Source: Mycobacterium sp. Root265
GTDB lineage: Bacteria; Actinomycetota; Actinomycetes; Mycobacteriales; Mycobacteriaceae
Reading direction: 5' to 3'
DNA: 64,000 nucleotides
NCBI RefSeq assembly: GCF_001428895.1
Contig: NZ_LMJA01000013.1
Coordinates: forward strand, 1 to 64,000
Shown: positions 1 to 9,959 of the stretch, one piece after another
Numbering within the stretch: position 1 is the first letter of the stretch
Layout: each line of letters starts with the position of its first letter
Notes under the pieces: model-generated
Told to the model about the DNA's origin: nothing
What the model saw: the letters and a program-made list of their open reading frames with translations, nothing else
Database searches by the model: none
Position numbers and translations under genes: made by a program

Positions 1-50
1 CACGGACCTACCGCGACCGTGAACCCCATCCGGCATCATCAGTGTGAGCG

Positions 51-89
51 ATGTCTTGAGACATATGTGTACGCGATGTCCCGAGACAC
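51..89. promoter_or_regulatory. paired palindromic operator-like sites
   Basis: Two 12-bp near-palindromes lie here: TGTCTTGAGACA at 52-63 and TGTCCCGAGACA at 77-88. Their centres are 25 bp apart. They sit just beyond the 3' end of the leftward gene ending at 127, so the gene they control is probably a leftward one starting at or beyond the left edge. The shape suits a TetR-type regulator; the protein that binds is unknown. Confidence 0.45.
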
Positions 90-126
90 CACATCGGAAC
101 AGGTCCGACGAAAACTCCACCAATCG

Positions 127-1353
127 CTAGACGACGGTGAGCGGCAACGACTTACGCTCCTCGAACACCCAGGATGCGCCGCCGCTGAACTCGCACACCT
201 CGACCTCGGGCAACTTCTTGGCCGCCGTATCGGTGCTGATGACGCGCACGGTCCAGTCCGAGTCGGTACCCGATACCTCGGCACGCAGGTGCGGGTCGAC
301 GGCCTGCACGATGGCCTGCAGCGGGGCGTCCACGACCGGCGAGACCAGCGAGATCCAGGAACCGTCCTCGTAGGCCGGCGAGCGACGCACATGAACGAAG
401 CCCGGGTCGACATCGGCCGACACGTAGGCCGCCGGGTTGAGCAGCGGGTGCAGTTCCAGCACCCGCAGCGCGCCCTGGGCATCGCTGCTCAGCTTGAGCG
501 CCTTGTGGATTCGCTCCGCGGCCACCCCGGCAATGCCGATCAGCTGCTTGGTGCGAATCGAACGGGCCAGTGCCGCATCATCCTTGGCGCGTTTCTCCAC
601 AGCGATCGTGAAGGACTTCACCAGCAGGTGCATCTGGATGCACACCTCGTCGGCGATCCGGACCAGTGCCGAGTGGGAGAACGCGCCGAAGTCGACGTCG
701 GCGAGCAGATCGCCCGAATAGTCGGACATGCCTTCGTCGTTCGGGTCGATCGGGTCGAGATCGATCGAGTGGGCGTGGGTGGCGCCGACGATGTCCATCG
801 CCGGGATGAACGGCACCTCCGGGTAGGACTCGTCGATGATGACGGTCCACCGGCAATGCGGGTGTTGATCGGTCGATGCCCTCGGCGGCCGGTGGATGGG
901 CCGGACCTGCGCCTTGCGGTTGGTGGCCAGCGCGGTGGCATCGAAGGTCGGGTCCTCGATGTCGTGGCACATGCCCTTGACGTAGTCCTCGCCCATCGGC
1001 TCCACGTCCAGCAGTGCACCGCAGTGATCCAGGTAGAACTCGCCGTGCCAGCGGTCGTGCACGACGTAGCGGAAGTCCATGAACTGTGGCGGCGCACCGA
1101 TGTCGAGCTGCAGCCCCTTGAAGAGCGTGAAGATGTCGACGCCCTCGTATTTGAGCGCCTTCTGCATCCGCCGGGTGTAGAGCGGGCTGGACGCCGCCCA
1201 CTCCTCGATCGCGATCTGCAGCATCTCCTCGCGGCCGAACGATGAGATGCACCAGGCCATTCCGGACCGGTCGATCAACTGACCGATCAGCAGTAGTTCG
1301 GGAACCAACGTCGCCAGCTCGTCACGGGTGAGCGAGGCATATCTACTCATCAT
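127..1353 (-). CDS. conserved protein of unknown function (408 aa)
   Basis: I do not recognise this 408-residue soluble protein. It has no signal peptide or obvious membrane segment and no motif I can assign. A polar, His- and Asp-rich middle section (about residues 165-215) lies between more helical ends. It is the last gene of the leftward aldA operon, and its ATG overlaps the end of the carboxymuconolactone-decarboxylase-fold gene, so the two are probably translationally coupled. A second ATG directly follows the first, at 1350. I do not recall a counterpart in the equivalent M. tuberculosis cluster, where the gene after Rv0771 is purD. A role in oxidising the same substrate as the operon is inference from context only. 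Confidence 0.75.
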   Translation of the reverse strand: MMSRYASLTRDELATLVPELLLIGQLIDRSGMAWCISSFGREEMLQIAIEEWAASSPLYTRRMQKALKYEGVDIFTLFKGLQLDIGAPPQFMDFRYVVHDRWHGEFYLDHCGALLDVEPMGEDYVKGMCHDIEDPTFDATALATNRKAQVRPIHRPPRASTDQHPHCRWTVIIDESYPEVPFIPAMDIVGATHAHSIDLDPIDPNDEGMSDYSGDLLADVDFGAFSHSALVRIADEVCIQMHLLVKSFTIAVEKRAKDDAALARSIRTKQLIGIAGVAAERIHKALKLSSDAQGALRVLELHPLLNPAAYVSADVDPGFVHVRRSPAYEDGSWISLVSPVVDAPLQAIVQAVDPHLRAEVSGTDSDWTVRVISTDTAAKKLPEVEVCEFSGGASWVFEERKSLPLTVV

Positions 1354-1792
1354 CGAGGGACTTCCCGGAGTGCATCTTCACCGCGGCGTTCACGTTGCTC
1401 TTCTTGTCCTCAGCGCCGCCCTTCTCGGCGGCCTTCTTGCGGTTGCGCACCACCTTGCTGACCGCCCCGTCCAGCTTGGAGCCCAGCGGGAAACCCAGGT
1501 AATGGGTCAGGAACACCGAGACCTCCTTGAGCTCCTCGGCGGTGATCTCCCCGTTGTGCAGCGCGGCATTGACCTGGATCTCGGCCAGATCCGAGTTGCC
1601 CACCGCGGTCACCGCGGCGAGCGTCAGCAGACGCTTGTCCCGCATCGACAGTCCCGGTCGGGTCCAGATCGTGCCGAAGAGATGCTCGACGGTCAGATCG
1701 AAGTACGGGTCGCCCTGGATGTCGGGCATCTCCCAGCCGTAGACCTCGTTCATCTTCTGCAGGCCCTGCTTGCGACGATCGGTCATACTCAC
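1343..1792 (-). CDS. carboxymuconolactone decarboxylase (CMD/AhpD-fold) family protein
   Basis: This 149-residue protein matches the CMD fold: a helical core around residues 35-110 with the family-like stretch RPGLSMRDKRLLTLAA and then NGEITAEELKEV. It lacks the CxxC of peroxidase-type AhpD proteins, so a lyase or binding role is more likely than thiol peroxidase. The tail (about 115-149) is lysine-rich and polar. It starts with GTG, which overlaps the stop of the upstream dehydrogenase by 4 bp (GTGA). It corresponds in order and type to M. tuberculosis Rv0771. The substrate is unknown. Confidence 0.85.
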   Translation of the reverse strand: MSMTDRRKQGLQKMNEVYGWEMPDIQGDPYFDLTVEHLFGTIWTRPGLSMRDKRLLTLAAVTAVGNSDLAEIQVNAALHNGEITAEELKEVSVFLTHYLGFPLGSKLDGAVSKVVRNRKKAAEKGGAEDKKSNVNAAVKMHSGKSLDDE

Positions 1793-2643
1793 GACTCCTT
1801 CGTGTGCGGTACTCCGAGACCATCGGCCAGGCGCTGCAAGGCCACCTCTGCCAACGGAAGATCCACTCCCACAGCCTCACCCAAGCCGAGCGCCAGCGCC
1901 AGGTCCTTCTCGCCGAGACCGCGGGTATGGGTGAACATGTCGAACAACCAATGATCGGGCGCCAGCGGGGACATGTCATCGCGCAGGATGATCGCGCCGG
2001 GCCCGCCGCTCTGCGCATCGCTGTGCCGCACCACCCGGCCCAGCTTCTGCAGATCGATACCGGCGGCCTGGGCCAGGAACTGTGCCTCGTTCGCGGCGGC
2101 GAAACCGATGAACGTGAGCATGTTGCGGGCCAGCTTCATCCGGGTGCCCGCGCCCGGCTCGCCCGCGCGCACGACCAGTGAGGCCCACTTCTTGAACACC
2201 GGCTTGACCGTGTTGTAGGCCTCTTCGTCGGCGCCCACCATGACCGCCAGCTCACCCTTGTCGGCAGCACCGGCTCCCCCGCTGACCGGCGCGTCGACGA
2301 TGTGAATACCCTTGGGCCGCAGCTGCTCGGCCAGCTCGGGCGCAGTACCCGGCTCGATGGTGGAGTGGATGGCGATGACGGTGCCCGCCGCGGCGTGTTC
2401 GCCGAGCTGGGTCACCACATCGCGCACCTGCGCGTCGTTGAGCACGGTCACGCTGATGACGTCGGCCTTGGCGACATCGGCGATACTGTCGGCCAGCGAG
2501 GCGCCCAGTTCCACCAGCGGCGTCATCGCCTCGGTGCGGACGTCGAAGACGATCAGCCCGCCCGGCCAGTCGGCCAGCCGCTTGGCCATCGGGGCACCCT
2601 GGTTGCCCAGACCGATATAGCCGAGCTTCACGTCATCGCTCAT
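1789..2643 (-). CDS. NAD(P)-dependent 3-hydroxyisobutyrate dehydrogenase-family beta-hydroxyacid dehydrogenase
   Basis: This is a 284-residue beta-hydroxyacid dehydrogenase. The N-terminal Rossmann motif GYIGLGNQGAPMAKRL is at residues 7-22. The substrate-binding signature DAPVSGGAGAADKG lies near 120, and the catalytic Lys region GAGTRMKLARNML near 170. I chose the ATG at 2643 because it starts right before the Rossmann strand and overlaps the preceding SDR stop as ATGA; the 27-residue upstream extension is Arg-rich and looks non-coding. It corresponds to M. tuberculosis Rv0770. It probably oxidises a hydroxyacid intermediate made by its SDR and aldehyde dehydrogenase neighbours; the actual substrate is not known. 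Confidence 0.88.
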   Translation of the reverse strand: MSDDVKLGYIGLGNQGAPMAKRLADWPGGLIVFDVRTEAMTPLVELGASLADSIADVAKADVISVTVLNDAQVRDVVTQLGEHAAAGTVIAIHSTIEPGTAPELAEQLRPKGIHIVDAPVSGGAGAADKGELAVMVGADEEAYNTVKPVFKKWASLVVRAGEPGAGTRMKLARNMLTFIGFAAANEAQFLAQAAGIDLQKLGRVVRHSDAQSGGPGAIILRDDMSPLAPDHWLFDMFTHTRGLGEKDLALALGLGEAVGVDLPLAEVALQRLADGLGVPHTKES

Positions 2644-3401
2644 GACCGGATGATCTGTCCGCCGTCGACGTTGTAGATCTGCCCGGTGATCCACTTCGCC
2701 TGGTCCGACAGCAGGAACAGGCACATACCGACCAGGTCCTCCGGCTGGCCCATCCGGGACAACGGAATTCCCTTCACGATGTCGGCGACCATTTCCTGCG
2801 GTGTGGTGGTGCGGTTGGCCTCGGTGTCGATCGGTCCCGGCGCGATGGCATTGATGCGGATGTTCTGCCCGCCGAGCTCACGGGACAGCTGCTGAGTCAG
2901 GCCGTTGATGCCGACCTTGGCCAGACCGTAGAAGTTGGCGTACATCCAGGCCGCCGTGGAGGACTGGTTGATGATCGCGCCACCACCGCGCTTGGCCATC
3001 TTCTTGTAGACCGCACGCGTGCACCACAGTGCGCCGTCGAGGTTCACGCTCATGAACTTGCGGTAGTACTCCGGATCGACGGTGACCAGGAAGTCCAGCT
3101 TCATACCTCCGAAGATGGCCGCGTTGTTCACCAGGTAGTCGATGCCACCGAACTCCGAAAGCGTCTGTGCCGCCATCTCCCTGGCCGATTCGGGGTCGGA
3201 TACGTCGACCCGAACGGCGAGCGCATTGCCACCCTCGCCCTTGATACCGTCGGCGACCTTCTGGGCGCCCTCGAGGTTGATATCGGCCACCACGACGGCC
3301 GCACCCTCACGTGCCAGCGCCTCGGCGTAGACCTGACCGATACCGCCGCCGGCTCCGGTGATGATGCCGACCTTGTCCTTGAATTCCGGGTACTGCGCCA
3401 T
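2640..3401 (-). CDS. short-chain dehydrogenase/reductase (SDR)
   Basis: A classical 253-residue SDR. The nucleotide-binding motif TGAGGGIG is at 15-22, the NNAA motif at about 91-94, the catalytic Ser in INQSSTAAW and the YGLAK (YxxxK) pair near 160. It ends with the usual TGQIYNVDGG. It lies between aldA (26-bp gap) and the beta-hydroxyacid dehydrogenase (4-bp overlap) in the leftward operon, with a GAGAGGAC ribosome site before its ATG. It corresponds to M. tuberculosis Rv0769. It probably acts on an alcohol or keto intermediate in the same pathway; cofactor preference cannot be read with confidence. Confidence 0.88.
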   Translation of the reverse strand: MAQYPEFKDKVGIITGAGGGIGQVYAEALAREGAAVVVADINLEGAQKVADGIKGEGGNALAVRVDVSDPESAREMAAQTLSEFGGIDYLVNNAAIFGGMKLDFLVTVDPEYYRKFMSVNLDGALWCTRAVYKKMAKRGGGAIINQSSTAAWMYANFYGLAKVGINGLTQQLSRELGGQNIRINAIAPGPIDTEANRTTTPQEMVADIVKGIPLSRMGQPEDLVGMCLFLLSDQAKWITGQIYNVDGGQIIRS

Positions 3402-3427
3402 GATGTCCTCTCCGCCTGTGTATGTGT

Positions 3428-4897
3428 CTAGGTCGCGATGGTCGCGATGAGTTTGGTTTCCAGGTATTCCTCGAAGCCGGCCACACCCATTTCGCGGCCG
3501 ACCCCGGATTGCTTGTAGCCACCGAAGGGCGCGTCCGCCGAGTACCAGATGCCGCCGTTGACGTTGACGGTGCCGACCCGCAGCCGCGACGCCACCGCCT
3601 GGGCGCGTTCGTCGTCGCCGCCGAACACCGTGCCCGACAGTCCGTACGGGGAATCATTGGCGATGCGTACCGCGTCGTCGTCGCCGTCGTGGGCGATCAC
3701 CGTCAGCACCGGGCCGAAGATCTCCTCGCGCGATACCTTCGCCGAATTGTCCAGTCCGGCAATGACGGTCGGTTCGATGAAGAAGCCGGTGTCCAGGTCG
3801 GCCGGGCGCCCGCCGCCGCAGGCGAAGCGGCCGCCCTCGGCGATCGCGGAGTCCAGATAGCCCTGGATACGGTCACGCTGGCGCGCCGAGATCACCGGGC
3901 CACACACGGTGCGCTTGCTGTTGGGGTCACCCGGCTTGATTCCGCCGAGCGTGGCCGCGGCGGCCTCGACGGCCGCGTCGTACTTGGCCCGCGGGACGAC
4001 CAGGCGGGTGGTGATCGCGCAGCCCTGCCCAGCATGCATGGCGACGGTGAAGGCCGCCATGGCGCAGGCGCCGCCCAGGTCGGCGTCATCGAGCACGATG
4101 AAGGCGGACTTGCCGCCCAGTTCCAGGAAGACCTTCTTGATGGTCACCGCCGAGTCGGTCATCACGGCCCGGCCGGTGTTGGTCGATCCGGTGAACGAGA
4201 CCATGTCCACCCGGGGGTCCTTGGACAGCAGCGCACCGACGCCGTGGTCATCGGAGGTGACGATGTTGATGACGCCGGCGGGGAAATCGGTGTGCTCGGC
4301 GATGATCTCGCCGAGTACGGCGGCCACCCACGGGGTGTCCGGGGCGGGCTTGAGGATCAGCGTGTTGCCTGCGGCCAGCGCCGGGCCGACCTTGGCCAGG
4401 TTGATCTGGTGCGGGAAGTTCCACGGGGTGATGGCGCCGACGACGCCGACGGCTTCCCGCGCGACGACGCGGTTGGTCGGAATACCCTGCGGTGTCGCGT
4501 ATCCCAGATCCGACCGCCATGGGTAGTTCTCGGCGGTGTCGGCGGAGAACGCCAGATCGTCGATCGGGCCCTCCAGCTGCGCACCGGAGGTCAGCATGCG
4601 TGGAGCACCCACCTCGCTGATCGTCAGCTCCCGTAGATCCTCCAGGTTCGCCTGCAGCGCTTCGCGAAGCTGGCGCAGGCAGCGCACCCGCAGTTCGGTG
4701 TTGGTGGACCAATCGGTCTCGTCGAAGGCGGAGCGGGCGGCGCCGATGGCCGCGCCCATGTCTGCCTCGTCGGCGTTGGCCGCGACACCCAGGACCTCTT
4801 CGGTGGCGGGGTTGACCGTCTCGAAGGTCCCCCCGCTTCCGGCGACGAGCTTGCCGTCTATGAACAACCGGCTCTCGCGATCCGCCAGAATCGACAT
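3428..4897 (-). CDS. aldA: NAD-dependent aldehyde dehydrogenase AldA
   Basis: A 489-residue aldehyde dehydrogenase with the full family set: NPATEEVLG near the N-terminus, the cofactor-binding TPWNFPHQIN, FTGST, the catalytic Glu in ELGGKSAF and the catalytic Cys in HAGQGCAITTR. I chose the ATG at 4897 because AGGAG lies 4-5 nt upstream and homology starts here; the 22-residue extension has no support. It is the first gene of a leftward operon and is divergent from the TetR gene. A GGACA-N2-TGTCC operator sits about 35 bp upstream. It corresponds to M. tuberculosis aldA (Rv0768). It probably turns the aldehyde produced by the P450/alcohol dehydrogenase neighbours into an acid. Confidence 0.92.
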   Translation of the reverse strand: MSILADRESRLFIDGKLVAGSGGTFETVNPATEEVLGVAANADEADMGAAIGAARSAFDETDWSTNTELRVRCLRQLREALQANLEDLRELTISEVGAPRMLTSGAQLEGPIDDLAFSADTAENYPWRSDLGYATPQGIPTNRVVAREAVGVVGAITPWNFPHQINLAKVGPALAAGNTLILKPAPDTPWVAAVLGEIIAEHTDFPAGVINIVTSDDHGVGALLSKDPRVDMVSFTGSTNTGRAVMTDSAVTIKKVFLELGGKSAFIVLDDADLGGACAMAAFTVAMHAGQGCAITTRLVVPRAKYDAAVEAAAATLGGIKPGDPNSKRTVCGPVISARQRDRIQGYLDSAIAEGGRFACGGGRPADLDTGFFIEPTVIAGLDNSAKVSREEIFGPVLTVIAHDGDDDAVRIANDSPYGLSGTVFGGDDERAQAVASRLRVGTVNVNGGIWYSADAPFGGYKQSGVGREMGVAGFEEYLETKLIATIAT

Positions 4898-4930
4898 CCC
4901 ACTCCTAGGTTTTGGTGACCCATATTCTCT

Positions 4931-4942
4931 GGACAAGTGTCC
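4931..4942. promoter_or_regulatory. GGACA-N2-TGTCC operator upstream of aldA
   Basis: GGACAAGTGTCC is an inverted repeat (arms GGACA/TGTCC) 34 bp upstream of the aldA ATG. A -10-like AGAATAT lies between it and the gene on the minus strand. The same arms recur at the TetR gene start 158 bp away, so one regulator probably controls both directions. Confidence 0.65.
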
Positions 4943-5082
4943 GACAACAATCCACCGCACCATAACCTCACCCGCGCGGCGGTGGCAAGGCCGGCCCTCA
5001 CCCGCACGCGCTCCGCTGCCGGATCGATGCTGCTGTACTGGGAATTTCGGGCGATCGCTTGCCCATCGGCGACCCTTTCCGA

Positions 5083-5101
5083 TAACTTGGACATGTGTCC
5101 A
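5083..5101 (+). promoter_or_regulatory. leaderless promoter and overlapping operator of the TetR gene
   Basis: A -10 box TAACTT (5083-5088) is followed by 6 nt and then the GTG start at 5095, the spacing of mycobacterial leaderless transcripts. The operator TGGACATGTGTCCA (5088-5101) covers the predicted transcription start. Binding there would block RNA polymerase directly, which suits autorepression. Confidence 0.6.
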
Positions 5102-5706
5102 GCGATTCGGTGGTTGCCGTCACAGCCAAGACAGACGGCGAGCCAGTGGAAACGCCGCGCAACCGGCGGCAGGAAGAAACCTTCCGCAAGGTGCTCGCGG
5201 CGGGCGTCGAGATGCTGCGCGAATCGTCCTACGCCGATCTCACGGTCCGCGCCGTCGCGGCCCGCGCCAAGGTCGCGCCGGCCACCGCCTACACGTACTT
5301 CTCGTCCAAGAATCATCTGATCGCCGAGGTCTACCTCGACCTGGTCAAGCAGGTGCCCTATTTCACCGATGTCAACGACTCGATGACCACGCGCGTCGAC
5401 AAGGCGGTACGCGCCCTGACCATGGTCGTCGCCGATGAACCCGAGGTCGCCGCCGCTTGCACCACCGCCCTGCTGGGCGGAGGCAGCGACCCCGCCGTGC
5501 GCACCGTCCGTGACCGTATCGGCGCCGAGATCCACAAGCGCATCCGTTCGGCGGTCGGCCCCGATGCCGATCCGCGCATCGTCTCAGCCCTGGAGATGAC
5601 GTTTTTCGGAGCGCTTGTCAACGCCGGTAGCGGCGCGTTCACCTACCACCAGATAGCCGACCGGCTCACGTATTCGGTCAGCCTCATGCTCGGAGAGAAC
5701 CGTTGA
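5095..5706 (+). CDS. TetR-family transcriptional regulator (Rv0767c type)
   Basis: A 203-residue TetR protein. The N-terminal helix-turn-helix is at about residues 25-75 (LTVRAVAARAKVAPATAYTYFSSK), and the ligand domain follows. The start is a GTG that fits a leaderless promoter; an ATG two bases earlier is out of frame. It is the first gene of the rightward P450 operon, its stop overlaps the cyp123 start, and it is divergent from aldA. Two matching palindromes, one at its own start and one before aldA, suggest that it represses itself, the P450 operon and the aldA operon. It corresponds to M. tuberculosis Rv0767c. The inducer is unknown; a sterol or terpenoid-like ligand would fit. Confidence 0.9.
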   Translation: MSSDSVVAVTAKTDGEPVETPRNRRQEETFRKVLAAGVEMLRESSYADLTVRAVAARAKVAPATAYTYFSSKNHLIAEVYLDLVKQVPYFTDVNDSMTTRVDKAVRALTMVVADEPEVAAACTTALLGGGSDPAVRTVRDRIGAEIHKRIRSAVGPDADPRIVSALEMTFFGALVNAGSGAFTYHQIADRLTYSVSLMLGENR

Positions 5707-6905
5707 GCCTCGAAACAGCCCCACCGATACTCGATCCCTACGATTACGACTTCCACGAAGACCCGTACCCGTACTACAAGCGACTGCGCGACGAGGCCCC
5801 GCTCTATCACAACGAGCAGCGCAACTTCTGGGCGCTGTCGCGGCACAAGGACGTGGTGGCCGGCTTCCGGAACAGCGTCACCTTGTCCAACAAGCATGGC
5901 GTGGCGCTTGATCCGATCTCCCGCAATGACGAGGCCCACCGGGTGATGTCGTTCCTGGCCCTCGACGATCCCGGCCATCTGCGGCTGCGCACGCTGGTCT
6001 CCAAGGGCTTCACCCCGCGGCGCATCCGCGAGCTCGAAGGCCGGGTCACCGAGATCGCGCACCAGCACCTGGATGCGGCACTGCAGAGCCCCTCCTTCGA
6101 TTACGTCGACGAGTTCGCGGGCAAGCTCCCGATGGATGTCATCTCCGAACTGATGGGGGTGCCCGACGAGGACCGGGTCCGGATCCGGGCGCTGGCCGAC
6201 GGCGTGATGCACCGCGAGGACGGCGTCGCCGATGTGCCCACCTCGGCCATCGAGGCCTCCGGTGAACTGCTGGTCTACTACGCCGATATGGTCAAGCAGC
6301 GCCGCAAGAACGTCTCCGACGATCTGACCTCGGCACTGGTGGAAGCCGAGATCGACGGGGACAAGCTCACCGACGACGAGATCATGGCGTTCCTGTTCCT
6401 GATGGTGGTCGCGGGCAATGAGACCACCACCAAACTCCTTGCCAATGCCGCCTTCTGGGGCTACAAGAATCCCGACCAGCTGGCCCCGGTGTTCGACAAC
6501 CACGACCTGGTCACCCCGTGGGTCGAAGAGACGCTGCGCTATGACGCCTCCAGCCAGATCCTGGCCCGCGCGGTCGTCGAAGACCTCACCTTCTATGACA
6601 CCGTGGTCCCCAAAGACGATGTTCTGGTCCTGCTGATCGGCTCGGCGAACCGCGACGAGCGCGTCTTCGAGAACCCCGACGAATACCGCATCGACCGCGA
6701 AATCGGTCCGAAGCTGGTGAGTTTCGGCAGTGGCGCCCACTTCTGCCTCGGTGCGCATCTCGCGCGCATGGAGGCCCGGGTCGCACTGACCGAGTTGTTC
6801 AAGCGAATCCGCGGATATGAGGTCGATGAGGCCAACGCCGTCCGCGTCCACTCCAGCAGCGTCCGCGGATTCGCCCATCTCCCGATCACCGTCCAGCTCC
6901 GCTGA
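5703..6905 (+). CDS. cyp123: cytochrome P450 CYP123-type
   Basis: A 400-residue soluble bacterial P450 monooxygenase. The I-helix oxygen-activation motif AGNETTT is near residue 238, the ExxR motif in EETLRYD, and the heme-binding loop FGSGAHFCLGAHLA with the Cys thiolate ligand near 345. It starts at TTG (5703), which overlaps the TetR stop as TTGA. The next gene follows after 12 bp. By order and family it matches M. tuberculosis cyp123 (Rv0766c), whose natural substrate is not established to my knowledge. The ferredoxin three genes downstream is a likely electron donor. Confidence 0.88.
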   Translation: MSLETAPPILDPYDYDFHEDPYPYYKRLRDEAPLYHNEQRNFWALSRHKDVVAGFRNSVTLSNKHGVALDPISRNDEAHRVMSFLALDDPGHLRLRTLVSKGFTPRRIRELEGRVTEIAHQHLDAALQSPSFDYVDEFAGKLPMDVISELMGVPDEDRVRIRALADGVMHREDGVADVPTSAIEASGELLVYYADMVKQRRKNVSDDLTSALVEAEIDGDKLTDDEIMAFLFLMVVAGNETTTKLLANAAFWGYKNPDQLAPVFDNHDLVTPWVEETLRYDASSQILARAVVEDLTFYDTVVPKDDVLVLLIGSANRDERVFENPDEYRIDREIGPKLVSFGSGAHFCLGAHLARMEARVALTELFKRIRGYEVDEANAVRVHSSSVRGFAHLPITVQLR

Positions 6906-6917
6906 AAGGCCCGCTGC

Positions 6918-7741
6918 ATGCCTCGTTTTGAACCCCTACCCGACCGTCGTCCCGCCCTGGTCGCCGGCGCCTCCTCCGGTATCGGCGAGGCGACCGCGAT
7001 CAGGCTCGCCCGCAACGGTTTCCCGGTGGCGCTCGGTGCCCGCCGGGTGGAGAAGCTCGATGAGATCGTCGGCCAGATCCGCGCCGACGGCGGCGAAGCG
7101 ATCGCCGTGCACCTCGATGTCACCGATCCGGATTCGGTGAAGGCCGCCGTCGAGCAGACCACCTCCGAACTCGGCGATATCGAGGTCCTGGTGGCCGGCG
7201 CCGGCGACACCTACTTCGGCAAGCTGGACTCGATCAGCACCGAGCAGTTCGATTCACAGATCCAGATCCATCTGGTCGGCGCCAACCGGGTGGCCTCCGC
7301 GGTGTTGCCCGGGATGATCGAGCGCCGCCGCGGTGACCTGATCTTCGTGGGATCCGATGTCTCGCTGCGCCAGCGGCCACACATGGGCGCCTACGGTGCG
7401 GCCAAGGCCGCCCTGGTCGCGATGGTCAACAACTATCAGATGGAACTGGAAGGCACCGGCGTGCGCGCGTCGATCGTGCATCCCGGCCCCACCAAGACCT
7501 CCATGGGCTGGAGCCTGCCCGCCGAGCTGATCGGCCCCGCGCTCGAGGACTGGGCCAAGTGGGGCCAGGCGCGCCACGACTACTTCCTGCGCGCGGACGA
7601 CCTCGCTCGTGCCATCGCGTTCGTCGCCGAGACGCCCCGCGGCGGCTTCATCGCGAACATGGAGCTCCAGCCCGAGGCTCCGCTGGCCGACGTCACCGAC
7701 CGCCAGAAGCTCGCCCTCGGCGAAGAAGGGATGCCTGCGAC

Positions 7742-7745
<4 letters not shown>
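6918..7745 (+). CDS. short-chain dehydrogenase/reductase (Rv0765c type)
   Basis: A 275-residue SDR. The glycine motif GASSGIG is at about 17-23, AGAGD replaces the usual NNAG at about 93, and Ser in VGSDVSL and YGAAK (YxxxK) supply the catalytic residues near 145-165. The C-terminal part (about 210-275) is longer than in minimal SDRs. It starts at ATG after an AAAGGCC ribosome site and overlaps cyp51 by 4 bp (ATGA). It corresponds to M. tuberculosis Rv0765c. Its place between two P450 genes suggests oxidation or reduction of a hydroxylated sterol-like product, which is inference. Confidence 0.87.
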
Positions 7746-9311
<1,566 letters not shown>

Positions 9312-9317
9312 GAGAGA

Positions 9318-9863
9318 ATGACAATGGCGTCACGCGAACAACTCGAAGACTGGGTCCAGCGCTGGCTCAAGGCCAACCAGGACGCCGAAGCAGCCGGCGA
9401 CTGGAAGCCGATGGCGGAGTTCTACACCGAGGACGCCACCTACGGCTGGAACATCGGCCCCAAAGAGGACGTCATGTGCGTCAACCGCGACGAGATCCGC
9501 GACGTCGCACTGGGCCTGGAGATGGAAGGCCTGGAGAACTGGGTCTACGAGTACCAGAAGACGCTCATCGACGAGAAGCAGAACGAGATCGTCGGATTCT
9601 GGAAGCAGATCGCCAACAAGACCGACGGCACCCGTGACGAGATCTACGGCATCGGCGGCAGCTGGTTCCGGCTGAACGACGAGCTGCTCATCGAATGGCA
9701 GCGCGATTTCTTCGACTTCGGGCACGTCCAGAAGGCATTCCTGAAGCTCATCGAATCCGGTGACCTCACCCCCACCATGCAGAAGCGCATCGAACGTTCG
9801 CTGGCCGGCGAGAAGCTGCCCGGCTACTACCCGCTGGGTCAGGCGCCCGTCCCGATCTGGTGA
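9318..9863 (+). CDS. NTF2/SnoaL-like conserved protein (Rv0762c type)
   Basis: A 181-residue acidic cytosolic protein. The motif MAEFYTEDATYGWNIGP and the overall size suit the NTF2-like alpha+beta barrel seen in polyketide cyclases and ketosteroid isomerases. A strong AGGAGAG site lies before its ATG. It sits between the ferredoxin and adhB genes in the same operon and corresponds to M. tuberculosis Rv0762c. The enzymatic role is unknown; the fold assignment is by pattern and moderately secure. Confidence 0.8.
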   Translation: MTMASREQLEDWVQRWLKANQDAEAAGDWKPMAEFYTEDATYGWNIGPKEDVMCVNRDEIRDVALGLEMEGLENWVYEYQKTLIDEKQNEIVGFWKQIANKTDGTRDEIYGIGGSWFRLNDELLIEWQRDFFDFGHVQKAFLKLIESGDLTPTMQKRIERSLAGEKLPGYYPLGQAPVPIW

Positions 9864-9959
9864 AAACCCGGCCAAGCAGTTGATTGGGGGTGGCTGTGAC
9901 GCACGTAACTAATGGCTCTAGTCTGGGGGCATCGAAGCTCTAGTGGAAGGCACATGCGG

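Noticed and set aside
5643-6878. 411-codon minus-strand open frame opposite cyp123
   Set aside because: Antisense to an intact P450 with all motifs; no independent support.
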